A stretch of 64,000 nucleotides of DNA from contig CAZCKU010000002.1 in assembly GCA_964499365.1 (NCBI GenBank), positions 1 to 64,000 of the forward strand. The letters are read 5' to 3'. The DNA is from PALSA-1316 sp964499365 (lineage in GTDB: Bacteria; Nitrospirota; Thermodesulfovibrionia; Thermodesulfovibrionales; UBA6898). Below the pieces are notes generated by a model. The model saw only the letters and a list, made by a program, of their open reading frames with translations. It was not told the DNA's origin and did no database searches. The number at the start of each line of letters is the position of its first letter. The stretch's first letter is position 1. A program made the position numbers and the translations under genes. Below are positions 55,731-64,000 of this stretch, piece after piece.

Positions 55731-57254
55731 CTACGAGCCACCTCCCAGCACCTTATAGAGGGTCACCAGATTGATATAACGGGCAAGCCGCACCGTAATG
55801 AGCCCCTGCTGCGCGCTGTAGTAGGAGCGCTGCGAGTCAAGGACATTCAGGTAGCTTGCCACGCCACTGCGGTACCGCGCCTGTGATAGTCCGTAACTCG
55901 CGGCAGTGGTATCCGTCAGGGACTGCTGCGCCTGCAATTGATCGCCCAGCGTTCCATATTGGGCGAGAGCATCCGACACCTCCCTGAACGCAACCTGAAT
56001 CGCCTTCTCGTACCGGGCCAGGAAAATTTCACGGTCAACTTCCGTAACCTTAAGATTAGCCTGATTTCTGCCGGCGTCGAAGATAGGAAGGCTGAGCTTC
56101 GGTGCAAAGCTCCATACTCCGGCTCCGTCCTTAAAGAGTCCTGACAGCTGATCGCTGGCAACACCTACGCTCGTCGTGAGGGTGATGCGCGGGAAAAAAG
56201 CCGCGCGGGCCGCTCCGATATCGGCGTTGGCACCCTTCAGCAGATGCTCTGCCTGCATGATGTCGGGACGGCGCTGCAGCACCTCAGACGGCAGTCCTGC
56301 GGTCAGTTCCTTCAGAGAGGTGATTGGACCCAGCCCTGCAGGCAGGAGCTCCGCAGGCACCGGCGAGCCGATCACCAGCGCGAGTGCATTTTTATCCTGG
56401 GCCACCTGGCTTGTGAAACGGGCAATGTCCACCCGGGCTGCCTCCAGGCTGCTCTGGGCCAGACGGAGATCGAGCTCAGAGGAAACGCCGGCTTCAAACC
56501 GCCGTCTGATCAGGTTGTAGGTTGACTGCTGACTCTCAAAGGTATCCTGGGCAATTTTAAGATGTTCCATATCAGCGGCGAGCGTCAGGTAGATGCCCGC
56601 AACCTCAGCCATCAGACTGATCTGCACACTCCGGCGTGCCTCCTCGGTCGCCAGGAACTCCTCCAGGGCCCTGTCCTTGAGACTCCGCACGCGTCCGAAC
56701 AGATCGAGTTCATAGGAGCTGAGCCCGAGGTCCAGACTGTATTGATGGACCGTCATGGACTCTCCCGAAGAAGAGAGACCCTCAGGAATCCGCTGTGCGA
56801 GACCGCTGCCGGTCATGTTCACTGTCGGCAGGAGATCGGCGCTCCGGATCCGATACAGCGACCGGGACCTTTCGATGCCGAGCGTCGCAATGCGAAGGTC
56901 ACGGTTGTTATCAAGGGCGAGGGCGATCAGCCTTCGCAGCTGCTCATGAATAAAAAACTCCTGCCAGGTGATATCGGCAACAGACCTGCCTGCCTCTTTT
57001 ACTGCGCCCTCGCGGCGAGCGCTGCCCTCCGGCCAGGTGTCCGGCACCGGGGCTCCCGGCCGGGTGTAGTGCGGGGCCATACCAGCGCAACCGGAAAGAG
57101 CCAGCAGGGCAATGGCAAGGGTCAGGCTGCGGAGTCCTGAACCGCGCCCCCCGCAGGCATCATAACTCCCCCTTCCCCCTCTTAGCTGAAGAGGGGGTGC
57201 TGAAGGCTGGCGCGTTACGTTCATTTTATGAAATACACGTGATAGTCTTTTCAT
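55731..57254 (-). CDS. RND efflux outer-membrane factor lipoprotein (NodT/OprM family)
   Basis: About 507 residues of the TolC-type outer-membrane channel, third part of the RND pump. The lipobox LALSGC is followed by APHYTRPGAPVPDTWP, and the body has the two OEP repeats (ALVIGSPVP, LPSEVLQRRPDIMQAE, ARAAFFPRITLT). The ATG at 57254 has GGAGGG upstream and abuts the acrB stop. The region before the signal helix is unusually long, about 50 residues, because a hairpin-forming insert at 57175-57197 is read in frame. Confidence 0.93.
   Translation of the reverse strand: MKRLSRVFHKMNVTRQPSAPPLQLRGGRGSYDACGGRGSGLRSLTLAIALLALSGCAGMAPHYTRPGAPVPDTWPEGSARREGAVKEAGRSVADITWQEFFIHEQLRRLIALALDNNRDLRIATLGIERSRSLYRIRSADLLPTVNMTGSGLAQRIPEGLSSSGESMTVHQYSLDLGLSSYELDLFGRVRSLKDRALEEFLATEEARRSVQISLMAEVAGIYLTLAADMEHLKIAQDTFESQQSTYNLIRRRFEAGVSSELDLRLAQSSLEAARVDIARFTSQVAQDKNALALVIGSPVPAELLPAGLGPITSLKELTAGLPSEVLQRRPDIMQAEHLLKGANADIGAARAAFFPRITLTTSVGVASDQLSGLFKDGAGVWSFAPKLSLPIFDAGRNQANLKVTEVDREIFLARYEKAIQVAFREVSDALAQYGTLGDQLQAQQSLTDTTAASYGLSQARYRSGVASYLNVLDSQRSYYSAQQGLITVRLARYINLVTLYKVLGGGS
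57175..57197. repeat. CCCCCTCTT/AAGAGGGGG hairpin inside the outer-membrane-factor gene
   Basis: A perfect 9-bp stem with a 5-nt loop, in an insert-like CT-rich stretch. It lies inside the coding region, between the start codon and the lipoprotein signal helix. Confidence 0.65.
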
Positions 57255-57255
57255 A

Positions 57256-60200
57256 TTACTGTCCCTCCGCAGACGTGGCAACAGCAGGTGCCGATGCACG
57301 CGGTTTATGCCTTTCCCGGCCAAAAAGCCGCGAAACCATCACAAAGAAAAATGGAATAAATACCAGGTCGATGAACGTTGCCGAGAGCAGACCCCCGGTA
57401 ACAGCAGTACCGATGGCGTTCTGGGCTGCGGCACCCGCCCCTCGCGTCAGGGCCAGCGGCAGGGTACCGAAGAAAAAGGCCAGAGACGTCATGATGACGG
57501 GACGAAGCCGTATCTTCACCGCCAGCAGGGTGGCCTCCATCAGCTCATGACCCTCCTGCAGCTGCGCCTTGATAAACTGGATGATCAGGATGGCGTTCTT
57601 GGTCGAAAGCCCCACGGTGGTCAGCAGACCTATCTGGAGATAGACGTCGTTGGGCAACACCCGCAGCGTGACCGCAGTGACCGCACCGACCAGGCCCAGG
57701 GGGAGCATCAGCAGATTGACGAAGGGAATGGTCCAGCTCTCGTAGAGGGCAGCGACTGAGAGAAACACCACCAGCAGGGATATGGCGTAGAGCGCCGGCG
57801 CCTGTGCACCCGCATGCTGTTCTTCATACGAGAGGCCGGTCCATTCGTAGCCGATCCCGGGCGGCAGCTGTGCAGCCATCTTCTCCATCTCGGCCATGGC
57901 CTCCCCGGTGCTTATCCCCGGCGCTGCCTGGCCCATGATCTCCGCTGACGGTATGCCGTTATAGCGCTCGAGACGGGGGGAGCCATACTGCCACCGGGCA
58001 GTCGAGAAGGCGGAAAACGGAACCATTTCCCCGTTTTTGTTTTTGACATACCAGCTGTTGATATCCTCGGGCAGCATCCGGTACCGGGCATCGGCCTGAA
58101 GAAAGACCTTCTTTACCCGGCCGTTCTGAATGAAATCGTTGATGTAGGCACTGCCCCAGGCAGTGGCAAGCACGCTGTTAACATCTGCAAGGGAGACCCC
58201 CAGGGCTCCGGCACGGACATCATCAATGTCGAGCTTGAACTGGGGGGAATCCTCCTGACCATTGGGACGCACCGCAACGAGTTTCGGGTTCTTCATCGCC
58301 ATCCCGAGCAACTGGTTGCGGGCCTCCATAAGCCTTTCATGCCCAAGGCCGCCCCTGTCCTGCAATTGGAAGTCGAAGCCGTTGGCCTGTCCCAGCTCCA
58401 CGACGGCCGGCGGAGAGAAAGCAAAGGCCATACCGTCACGGATCTGGGAGAAAGCCATCATGGCCCGGCGGGCAATGGCAGGGGCCTTCATATCAGGTGT
58501 GCGGCGGACATGCCAGTCCTTGAGTTTCACAAAAGCAAGCCCCATATTCTGACCGCGGCCGGCGAAGCTGAATCCGGCAACGGTGATCAGCGATTCTACG
58601 GTCTTCGTCTCTTTTTCCAGAAAATGACGCTCCAGCTGCCGCATCACCTGGAGCGTCCTCTCCTGGGTGGCACCGGCAGGCAGCTGGACCTGGCAGACGA
58701 TAAACCCCTGGTCCTCATCAGGCAGGAACGCAGTCGGGAGCCTCAGGAAGAGAAACGCCATGACAACCACAATGGCGCCGTAAATCACCAGGTAGCGGAC
58801 CGGCTTTTTGAAGGAATTTCCGACGATCCGTTCATAGACAGCCCTGCTTCGGTCAAAGAGATTGTTAAACCAGCAGAAGAACGACTTGAGCCATCCTGCA
58901 TCACCGGGGTGGCAACCCTTCTCTATCGGCTTGAGGAGTGTCGAGCAGAGTGCGGGGGTCAGGATCATCGCCACCAGCACCGAGAGGACCATGGCGGAGA
59001 TGATGGTGATCGAGAACTGGCGGTAGATGACGCCGGTGGACCCTCCGAAAAAGGCCATCGGCAGGAAGACAGCTGCCAGCACGGTAGCGATTCCCCAAAG
59101 GGCGCTGGTTATCTGGTCCATCGACTTGATCGTCGCGTCGTGCGGGGAAAGGCCTTCTTCGGACATGATGCGTTCAACGTTCTCAACCACAACGATGGCA
59201 TCATCGACCAGAAGACCGATGACAATGACCAGGGCGAACATCGTCAGGGTGTTTATCGAAAAACCGCTGACCGCCAGGACACCCATGGTACCCAGCAGGA
59301 CCACCGGCACCGCTATGGTGGGGATCAGCGTTGCCCTGAAGTTCTGAAGGAAGAGATACATGATGATAAAGACAAGGAAGACCGCTATGATCAGGGTCTC
59401 AACCACTTCCGAGATCGAGATACGCACGAACGGGGTTGTGTCGAATGGGTAAATCACCTTCACGCCGGGAGGAAAATATCCCGACAATTCGTTCATCTTG
59501 GCCTTGATCCGGTCGCCTGTTTCGAGGGCATTGGCTCCGGCAGCCAGCCGGATCGCCATACCACTTGCGGGTTTTCCCTTGAAAAACGACAGGATCTCAT
59601 AGTTTTCAGTGCCTATCCTGCTCTCGGCAACATCCCTTAGCTTTACAGTTGAACCATCGCTGTTGGTACGCAGGATGACCGCATCGAACTGCTCAGGTGT
59701 CTGCAGCAGGGTGCGCGCCGTGATGGTAGCGTTCAGCTGCTGCCCCTGCACAGCGGGGGCACCACCGAACTGTCCGGCAGAGACCTGGGCATTCTGGGCC
59801 TGCAGGGCCGCAATCACATCGTTCGTGGTCAGGCGGTAATTGTTCAGCTTTGAAGGGTTCAGCCAGATCCGCATGGCGTTCTGGGTCCCGAAGAGCTGCA
59901 CCTCGCCCACACCCTCGAGCCTGCTGATGATATCCTGGACATTCGAGACCAGATAGTCGGTGAGGGAATGACGGTCCATGGAACCGTCCTCTGAAACGAG
60001 CCCGACGATCAGCAGGAAGTTCCTGGTAGATTTGACCACCTGGATCCCCTGCCGCTGCACGATCTGGGGCAGCAGGGGCGTGGCCAGCTGGAGCTTATTC
60101 TGTACCTGCACCTGTGCGATGTTGGGGTCGGTACCGGCCTTAAAGGTCAGATTGATAGCCACGGACCCTGCAGAGTCGCTGGTGGATGACATATAGATAA

Positions 60201-60423
60201 GATTGTCGATCCCGTTGAGCTTCTGTTCGATCACCTGGGTCACGGTATCCTGCACCGTCTGGGCCGAGGCGCCCGGATACACTGCGTTTATGGTTATCTG
60301 CGGCGGCGCGATCGGCGGGTACTGTGAGACCGGAAGCGTTCTTATGGCCAAAAGGCCTGCCAGCATCACCATGATGGCGATCACCACCGCGAAGATAGGT
60401 CGATTTATGAAGAATCTTGGCAT
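57256..60423 (-). CDS. acrB: RND efflux pump permease, HAE1 (AcrB/MexB) family
   Basis: A 1,055-residue inner-membrane proton-driven multidrug pump. It starts MPRFFINRPIFAVVIAIMVMLAG as the family does, has 12 membrane segments in two sets, and carries the proton-relay Asp pair in VIGLLVDDAIVVVEN. It exports drugs, bile acids or other amphiphiles through the outer-membrane factor. AAGGAGA precedes the ATG, 12 bp after acrA. Confidence 0.95.
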   Translation of the reverse strand: MPRFFINRPIFAVVIAIMVMLAGLLAIRTLPVSQYPPIAPPQITINAVYPGASAQTVQDTVTQVIEQKLNGIDNLIYMSSTSDSAGSVAINLTFKAGTDPNIAQVQVQNKLQLATPLLPQIVQRQGIQVVKSTRNFLLIVGLVSEDGSMDRHSLTDYLVSNVQDIISRLEGVGEVQLFGTQNAMRIWLNPSKLNNYRLTTNDVIAALQAQNAQVSAGQFGGAPAVQGQQLNATITARTLLQTPEQFDAVILRTNSDGSTVKLRDVAESRIGTENYEILSFFKGKPASGMAIRLAAGANALETGDRIKAKMNELSGYFPPGVKVIYPFDTTPFVRISISEVVETLIIAVFLVFIIMYLFLQNFRATLIPTIAVPVVLLGTMGVLAVSGFSINTLTMFALVIVIGLLVDDAIVVVENVERIMSEEGLSPHDATIKSMDQITSALWGIATVLAAVFLPMAFFGGSTGVIYRQFSITIISAMVLSVLVAMILTPALCSTLLKPIEKGCHPGDAGWLKSFFCWFNNLFDRSRAVYERIVGNSFKKPVRYLVIYGAIVVVMAFLFLRLPTAFLPDEDQGFIVCQVQLPAGATQERTLQVMRQLERHFLEKETKTVESLITVAGFSFAGRGQNMGLAFVKLKDWHVRRTPDMKAPAIARRAMMAFSQIRDGMAFAFSPPAVVELGQANGFDFQLQDRGGLGHERLMEARNQLLGMAMKNPKLVAVRPNGQEDSPQFKLDIDDVRAGALGVSLADVNSVLATAWGSAYINDFIQNGRVKKVFLQADARYRMLPEDINSWYVKNKNGEMVPFSAFSTARWQYGSPRLERYNGIPSAEIMGQAAPGISTGEAMAEMEKMAAQLPPGIGYEWTGLSYEEQHAGAQAPALYAISLLVVFLSVAALYESWTIPFVNLLMLPLGLVGAVTAVTLRVLPNDVYLQIGLLTTVGLSTKNAILIIQFIKAQLQEGHELMEATLLAVKIRLRPVIMTSLAFFFGTLPLALTRGAGAAAQNAIGTAVTGGLLSATFIDLVFIPFFFVMVSRLFGRERHKPRASAPAVATSAEGQ

Positions 60424-60435
60424 GGGGCGTCTCCT

Positions 60436-61656
60436 TTATTTCTTTACTGCAGCATTCGGAGTGCCGGCAGGAGTACCCTCGGGCTTGCTGCCGAACGGAA
60501 CGGCCTTCACCGGGGTACCCGGCCTCGCCTTCTGTAGTCCCTCGAGGATGACCCGATCTCCCTCTTTAAGCCCGTCGCTGACCAGCCAGTTGTCTCCAAC
60601 CGTCCGTGAGACCTTGATGACCCGGGGTTCAACCTTTTCTTCAGCACCGACCACCATCACCATGGCATTTCCCGCAGGATTTCGTGAAACACCTCTCTGG
60701 GGGACCAGGATCGCCTTATCATTCACCCCTTCCTCGAGGATCGCCCGCACGTACATGCCCGGCAGCAGGGTATGTCTCGGGTTCGGAAAGACCGTACGCA
60801 GGGTAACGGAGCCGGTGCCTGGATCCACCGTTACTTCCGAGAACTTCAACTCGCCCTCCAGAGGATACGGGGTGCCGTCTTCAAGGATAAGTTTAACCTT
60901 TGACCCACTGCCGGCAGCCTTTTTAAGCTGACCGCTCGCCAGGTTCTGCTTCAGCCGCAGCATTTCAGAGCTTGACTGTGTTACATCAACGTAGACCTTG
61001 TCGAGCTGCTGAATCGTCGCGAGCGCCGCACCCTGATTGGCCGATACCAGGGCCCCGACGGTCACCGCCGACCTGCTGATCCTCCCTGAAATCGGAGCGG
61101 AAACGCTGGTGTACGCCAGATTGATGCGGGCGGTCTCTACTGCCGCCTTACCGGCCTCGACATCCGCCTCCGCGAGCTTAAGCGCTGCCTTTGCATCGTC
61201 GAAGTCCTGCTGGCTGACCGCGTTAATTTTTACAAGCTCCTCGTACCGGCCGGCCTTCAGCCTGACAGGGTTGAGATTGGCCTCAGCCCTGGCAAGCAGG
61301 GCCTTTGCACTGCTGTAGGCTGCCTGATACGAAGCCGGGTCTATCTGGTAAAGCAGTTCGCCTGCCTTGACGTCTCCTCCTTCAGTGAACAGACGTTTCT
61401 GTATGATGCCCCCCACCTGCGGCCGCACCTCGGCAATCAGGTTGGCAGAGGTACGGCCGGCAAGCTCAGTCGTCAGTGCCACACGCTGCGGCTGCACCAC
61501 CACCACGCCCACCTCTGGGGGACCGGCGGGCTTCTGCCCGCCCATGGTGCCTTTTTTTCCGCAGCCGCTCAGCACAAGGCTTCCTGCAAGAATTCCGGTT
61601 AAAATGATCACCCCGGCTTTACCTCTGGTCTTCATATACTTCTTTACGAATATCAT
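60436..61656 (-). CDS. acrA: RND efflux periplasmic adaptor subunit (AcrA/MexA family)
   Basis: A 406-residue membrane-fusion protein. A lipoprotein-type signal ends at LVLSGC near 32. A biotinyl-lipoyl-like domain (EVRPQVGGIIQKRLFTEGGDVKAGELLYQID) is followed by a helical hairpin and beta-barrel (APISGRISRSAVTVGALVSANQ). It links acrB to the outer-membrane factor. GGAGG precedes the ATG. The C-terminus is a Pro/Lys-rich tail. Confidence 0.94.
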   Translation of the reverse strand: MIFVKKYMKTRGKAGVIILTGILAGSLVLSGCGKKGTMGGQKPAGPPEVGVVVVQPQRVALTTELAGRTSANLIAEVRPQVGGIIQKRLFTEGGDVKAGELLYQIDPASYQAAYSSAKALLARAEANLNPVRLKAGRYEELVKINAVSQQDFDDAKAALKLAEADVEAGKAAVETARINLAYTSVSAPISGRISRSAVTVGALVSANQGAALATIQQLDKVYVDVTQSSSEMLRLKQNLASGQLKKAAGSGSKVKLILEDGTPYPLEGELKFSEVTVDPGTGSVTLRTVFPNPRHTLLPGMYVRAILEEGVNDKAILVPQRGVSRNPAGNAMVMVVGAEEKVEPRVIKVSRTVGDNWLVSDGLKEGDRVILEGLQKARPGTPVKAVPFGSKPEGTPAGTPNAAVKK

Positions 61657-61713
61657 CTGCTCTTCCTCCTGTATCTGAAAACATTCATCATAATTGTTCT
61701 ATGCGTTGTGCCG

Positions 61714-61797
61714 TCACCGGTTCTTCTTCGTGAGGAAGACAGCAACGATTCCAAAAAACACCCACATGGCAGTGAATATAATGACCAGATTAATCAC
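61714..61797 (-). CDS. 27-aa membrane microprotein between tetR and acrA
   Basis: A GTG-started ORF with AAAAGGA 7 bases upstream. The protein begins MINLVIIFTAMWVFFGIVAV and ends TKKNR, a single membrane helix with positive C-terminus. It lies inside the efflux operon, 48 bp after tetR and 57 bp before acrA. E. coli AcrZ shows that small membrane proteins can bind RND pumps; this one is unrelated in sequence and the role is only a hypothesis. Confidence 0.5.
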   Translation of the reverse strand: MINLVIIFTAMWVFFGIVAVFLTKKNR

Positions 61798-61845
61798 GAA
61801 ACATCCTTTTCCCCATGAGATTGATCGCCCGTGCCTTCTGTGTAT

Positions 61846-62457
61846 TTACTTCTGGTATCCCCGCAGCAGTGCATCAACCACGGTTTGAGCGATGACCTCG
61901 CCCCTGTCCTGAAGGAAATTGCATTTATACAAAGTCATCGTTATCAAGCCATGCGAAGCCAGAGCCAGACTCTGGGCTATGACATCCACATCGATGTCAC
62001 GCATTCTTCCCGAGGTGATGCAGTTCTGCACCATTTCTCTGAAAGCGAAATAGGTATTTCGGGCCATCGACTCCTTTTCAACGAATTCTTCCTGTGTCCC
62101 GTAAATATTGCTCTTCGTAAAAAAAATCACCTTGTATTGATTGGGGTTTTTAAGTCCAAATTGCATGAGGTACAGCAGGGCCTGGCGCAGCGTTTCGACA
62201 GGGTCCTGAGAAACAGATCTGATCTGCTTCAATTGCGCAGACAAATGTTCGAAAAACTCTTCACAGATGGCAAAAAGCAGATCGTCCCGGTCTCTAAAAT
62301 AGAGATAAATGGTGGTAGCCGAATAGCCAATCTTTTCAGCGAGCCTGCGCATCGAGAACTTTTCGTATCCTTCATTGATGAAAAGTTCCCGGGCCGCATC
62401 CAGAATCTCCCGGCGAAATTCCTCTTTATTTTTGGCGCTTTTTTCTTTGATACCCAT
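61846..62457 (-). CDS. TetR/AcrR family transcriptional regulator
   Basis: A 203-residue repressor. The N-terminal helix-turn-helix (ILDAARELFINEGYEKFSMRRLAEKIGYSATTIYLYF, residues about 18-55) is typical. The C-terminal domain has the pattern of regulators with an acyl- or drug-type ligand. It is the first gene of the efflux operon, so it very likely represses itself and the pump. Twin operator candidates lie at 62487-62517. AGGA precedes the ATG by 8 bases. Confidence 0.92.
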   Translation of the reverse strand: MGIKEKSAKNKEEFRREILDAARELFINEGYEKFSMRRLAEKIGYSATTIYLYFRDRDDLLFAICEEFFEHLSAQLKQIRSVSQDPVETLRQALLYLMQFGLKNPNQYKVIFFTKSNIYGTQEEFVEKESMARNTYFAFREMVQNCITSGRMRDIDVDVIAQSLALASHGLITMTLYKCNFLQDRGEVIAQTVVDALLRGYQK

Positions 62458-62486
62458 CGGTATTTTCCTGATCGTTCAAGCCAATC

Positions 62487-62517
62487 TTAACAGTGTTAAG
62501 TTTTATTAACAGCGTTA
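62487..62517. promoter_or_regulatory. Twin TetR operator candidates
   Basis: TTAACAGTGTTA (62487-62498) and TTAACAGCGTTA (62506-62517) differ at one base and lie 19 bp apart. The first is the core of a perfect 15-bp palindrome CTTAACAGTGTTAAG at 62486-62500. The pair covers the region from the -10 to beyond the expected transcription start of tetR. Confidence 0.65.
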
Positions 62518-62545
62518 TATTAACTATTTAATCAAATATTTGCAA
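62517..62545 (-). promoter_or_regulatory. Promoter of the tetR-acrAB efflux operon
   Basis: On the minus strand TTGCAA (62540-62545) and TAATAT (62517-62522) have a 17-bp spacer. The -10 touches the upstream operator, so repressor binding would block RNA polymerase. Confidence 0.6.
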
Positions 62546-62630
62546 CACGGGAAATTTTGGTCAATCGGTGAATCAATCCAATTTCACTGTCAGAATATCC
62601 TTGCAGATACTGCACTCAATATCCAGCCAA

Positions 62631-63742
62631 TCACGATGACGACAATAAACAGGAGAGGAGAGGCAAGAACTTCAAAATCCGTTCGTACAGCTTGTTAAAT
62701 GCCTCTATGACGACTCTTTCAAATAAACTAACAGAGGCCTTTTCTGACATTATCAGATAATCAATGTTGTCCGCTGACAAGAAATCCTTCCATTTGCCGG
62801 TCAGCTCTCTTACTCCACGCCCGAACCGCTCAATCATCCTGTCGATATTGCTGGACACAGGCTCCAGTCCAACCGCATATTCAAAGCCGTAGGTTGGTAC
62901 TGTTTCAGAACCTGCAACCTCTTTCCAGGCATCAGGGTATGTTTCCATAAGGTCGAAAGCAGCACTTACGACCTGGAAAAGCATTGAACTGAGATCAGCG
63001 CAAGGGTCTTTTAGATCGTGGATCTTTGCTCCAAGAAATGACTGTCAAACCTTGAAGCTATTTGGAATTGCCGTTGTGGTCATCCAGATGTTTATTCCAT
63101 AGCTTGCAACGTCTGTTCCCCAGACATCCTTGGCAAGGTAGAATTTAGCCAGTTTCCATGAGAAGCCAAAATCTCCCCCTATTGGCTGTCTTATACGTTT
63201 GCCGTACAAAGCCCCGGTTAAGGGATAAACTATGCTGTTGTTTATAGTCCCGTCATATTTATGCCTGTGATAAAGAGGGGAGACATAATCATACCCTTGT
63301 TCCAAAACCGGCTTTATAAGGAGTTCAATCCATTCTGGAGCGATGCTTCTTAGATCAGAGTCAATAACAGCGCAGGCCTTCACCGAAAGTGCGTCTGCTA
63401 TCTCAAAAATATTCCTGAAGGCGCTTCCCTTGCCGGGCATGCCATGGTACGGGGTAGTGATTTTGAATAAAGTCGGTATTCTGTAATGCAGGAGGATAGA
63501 ATGAAAGTCCTCAACAGTCGCATTCTGCACTACGTCCATGGTTCCGTCAGTAGAGCCACCGTCCGAGTTTACCAGAACACATTAAATATCCGGGAAGTAC
63601 TTTGACACCCCTGCCTGTACGGCCCTTGCAACGTGACCGATGGTACCGGCGTTGTGTAGCTTGGGATACCGACGAGAATATCCGCAGCTCCAATCTGCCC
63701 AATCTTCCCTCTCACGCCATTCATAATGAACGTATTATCCAT
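62631..63742 (-). pseudogene. Decayed family-2-type glycosyltransferase
   Basis: Reading from ATG at 63742, the sequence has GQIGAADILVGIPSY, then a one-base deletion near 63651-63660. In the next frame it continues NAGTIGHVARAVQAGVSKYFPDI to an in-frame TAA (63582-63584), then VLVNSDGGSTDGT with the DxD-like nucleotide-sugar region, KGSAFRNIF, CAVIDSDLRS and GGDFGFSWKL. A TGA at 63045-63047 stops it again, and the same frame goes on to 62631. Three lesions in one gene mark it as a pseudogene. The family resembles glucosylglycerate or mannosylglycerate-type synthases. It is beside a probable treY. Confidence 0.85.
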
Positions 63743-63777
63743 GACAATTCATTCCAGGCCTTCAGCTCCAACACATC

Positions 63778-64000
63778 CTAAACACTGATCCTCTCAAGCA
63801 ATGCCACCGGAAAATCAGCAAAGGCCTCCGCGACGAAAAGCACACTGCTTCCGCTCTTCTGTGAAATAGTCAAAATCTCCCCTGTAAATATATTGCGATA
63901 TCTCACGCCCTCATCAGCATAGGGGACTGCGATCACCGTATCTCCCCATATTTCATCTCCACAGGGTGGAAGCAGGCGATCATTGACAATATCTGCCAGA
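63778..64000 (-). CDS. treY: Malto-oligosyltrehalose synthase, C-terminal part (gene runs off the window)
   Basis: The last 73 or so codons are present, beginning DIVNDRLLPPCGDEIWGD and ending ADFPVALLERISV, then TAG. The WGDT strand, YRNIFTGEIL and the PVALL ending fit the C-terminal sandwich of TreY, which converts the reducing end of malto-oligosaccharides to trehalose. The assignment rests on a short stretch only; another alpha-amylase-family enzyme is possible. Confidence 0.55.
   Translation of the reverse strand, partial: LADIVNDRLLPPCGDEIWGDTVIAVPYADEGVRYRNIFTGEILTISQKSGSSVLFVAEAFADFPVALLERISV

Noticed and set aside
58339..59640. 433-codon plus-strand ORF opposite acrB
   Set aside because: Shadow of a strongly supported RND permease; composition rich in His, Asp and Gln is typical of antisense reading.
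62590..62670. Separate small membrane-protein gene (hydrophobic segment ending SAVSARIF)
   Set aside because: The frame is closed by a stop just upstream and has no start codon with a ribosome site; it is treated as possible debris after the pseudogene.

Overview
The window is a 64 kb stretch of a bacterial chromosome, probably an assembled scaffold because it contains a 100-base run of N at 43727-43826. About 50 genes can be named. No tRNA, rRNA, CRISPR array or intact transposase was seen. The gene set (diderm envelope proteins, an EtfA with a fused ferredoxin, the ilvC-psd-pssA-leuA order, NifA beside glnB-glnA) fits a Gram-negative anaerobe of the Nitrospirota or deltaproteobacterial type. 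That placement is inferred from family resemblance and gene order. Nearly all genes lie on the minus strand; the plus-strand exceptions are the HD-GYP protein, nifA, recD2, the universal stress protein and one P-type ATPase.

Layout. 1-131: what looks like one end of an insertion sequence, just beyond fabD. 132-4312: fabD, etfA (with two [4Fe-4S] clusters), etfB and an acyl-CoA dehydrogenase. 4565-10651: an LsrF-like aldolase/thiolase, an intergenic stretch of palindromic repeats, then an hpt-queD-pmbA-alcohol dehydrogenase group, a B12/radical SAM protein and a desulforedoxin-like microprotein. 10923-15117: an HD-GYP protein, obg, rpmA, rplU and a lipoprotein. 15342-19669: glnA, glnB, a class I amidotransferase and divergent nifA, a nitrogen-control block. 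19700-24645: a DegP-type protease, an acyltransferase and recD2.

24802-36588 is a cation-homeostasis block: a tandem universal stress protein and a Na,K-ATPase-like (IIC) P-type ATPase on the plus strand, converging on a complete kdp locus. The kdp order is 26-aa microprotein, kdpF, kdpA, kdpB, kdpC, kdpD, kdpE, preceded by a 9-bp direct repeat that is a good KdpE operator candidate. 36753-53536 is one long run of collinear minus-strand genes, many overlapping by a few bases. It starts with ilvC-psd-pssA-leuA, passes through a CBS protein, tsaE, nadK and a family-4 uracil-DNA glycosylase, and ends in six genes that are mostly exported and of unknown purpose. These are a SurA-like prolyl isomerase, a giant TPR/coiled-coil/isomerase fusion (interrupted by the assembly gap), a membrane TPR protein, an exported unknown, a four-repeat protein with a C-terminal AMIN-like domain, and a tandem four-cysteine microprotein. 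This unexplained envelope cluster is the best candidate here for an undescribed system.

53678-62457 holds an aminotransferase, an exported Lys/Ala-rich protein, and a complete tripartite RND efflux operon (tetR, a 27-aa membrane microprotein, acrA, acrB, outer-membrane factor). The efflux operon has a promoter and twin TetR operator candidates. The right edge has a decayed glycosyltransferase pseudogene and the 3' end of a probable treY, hinting at a compatible-solute locus.
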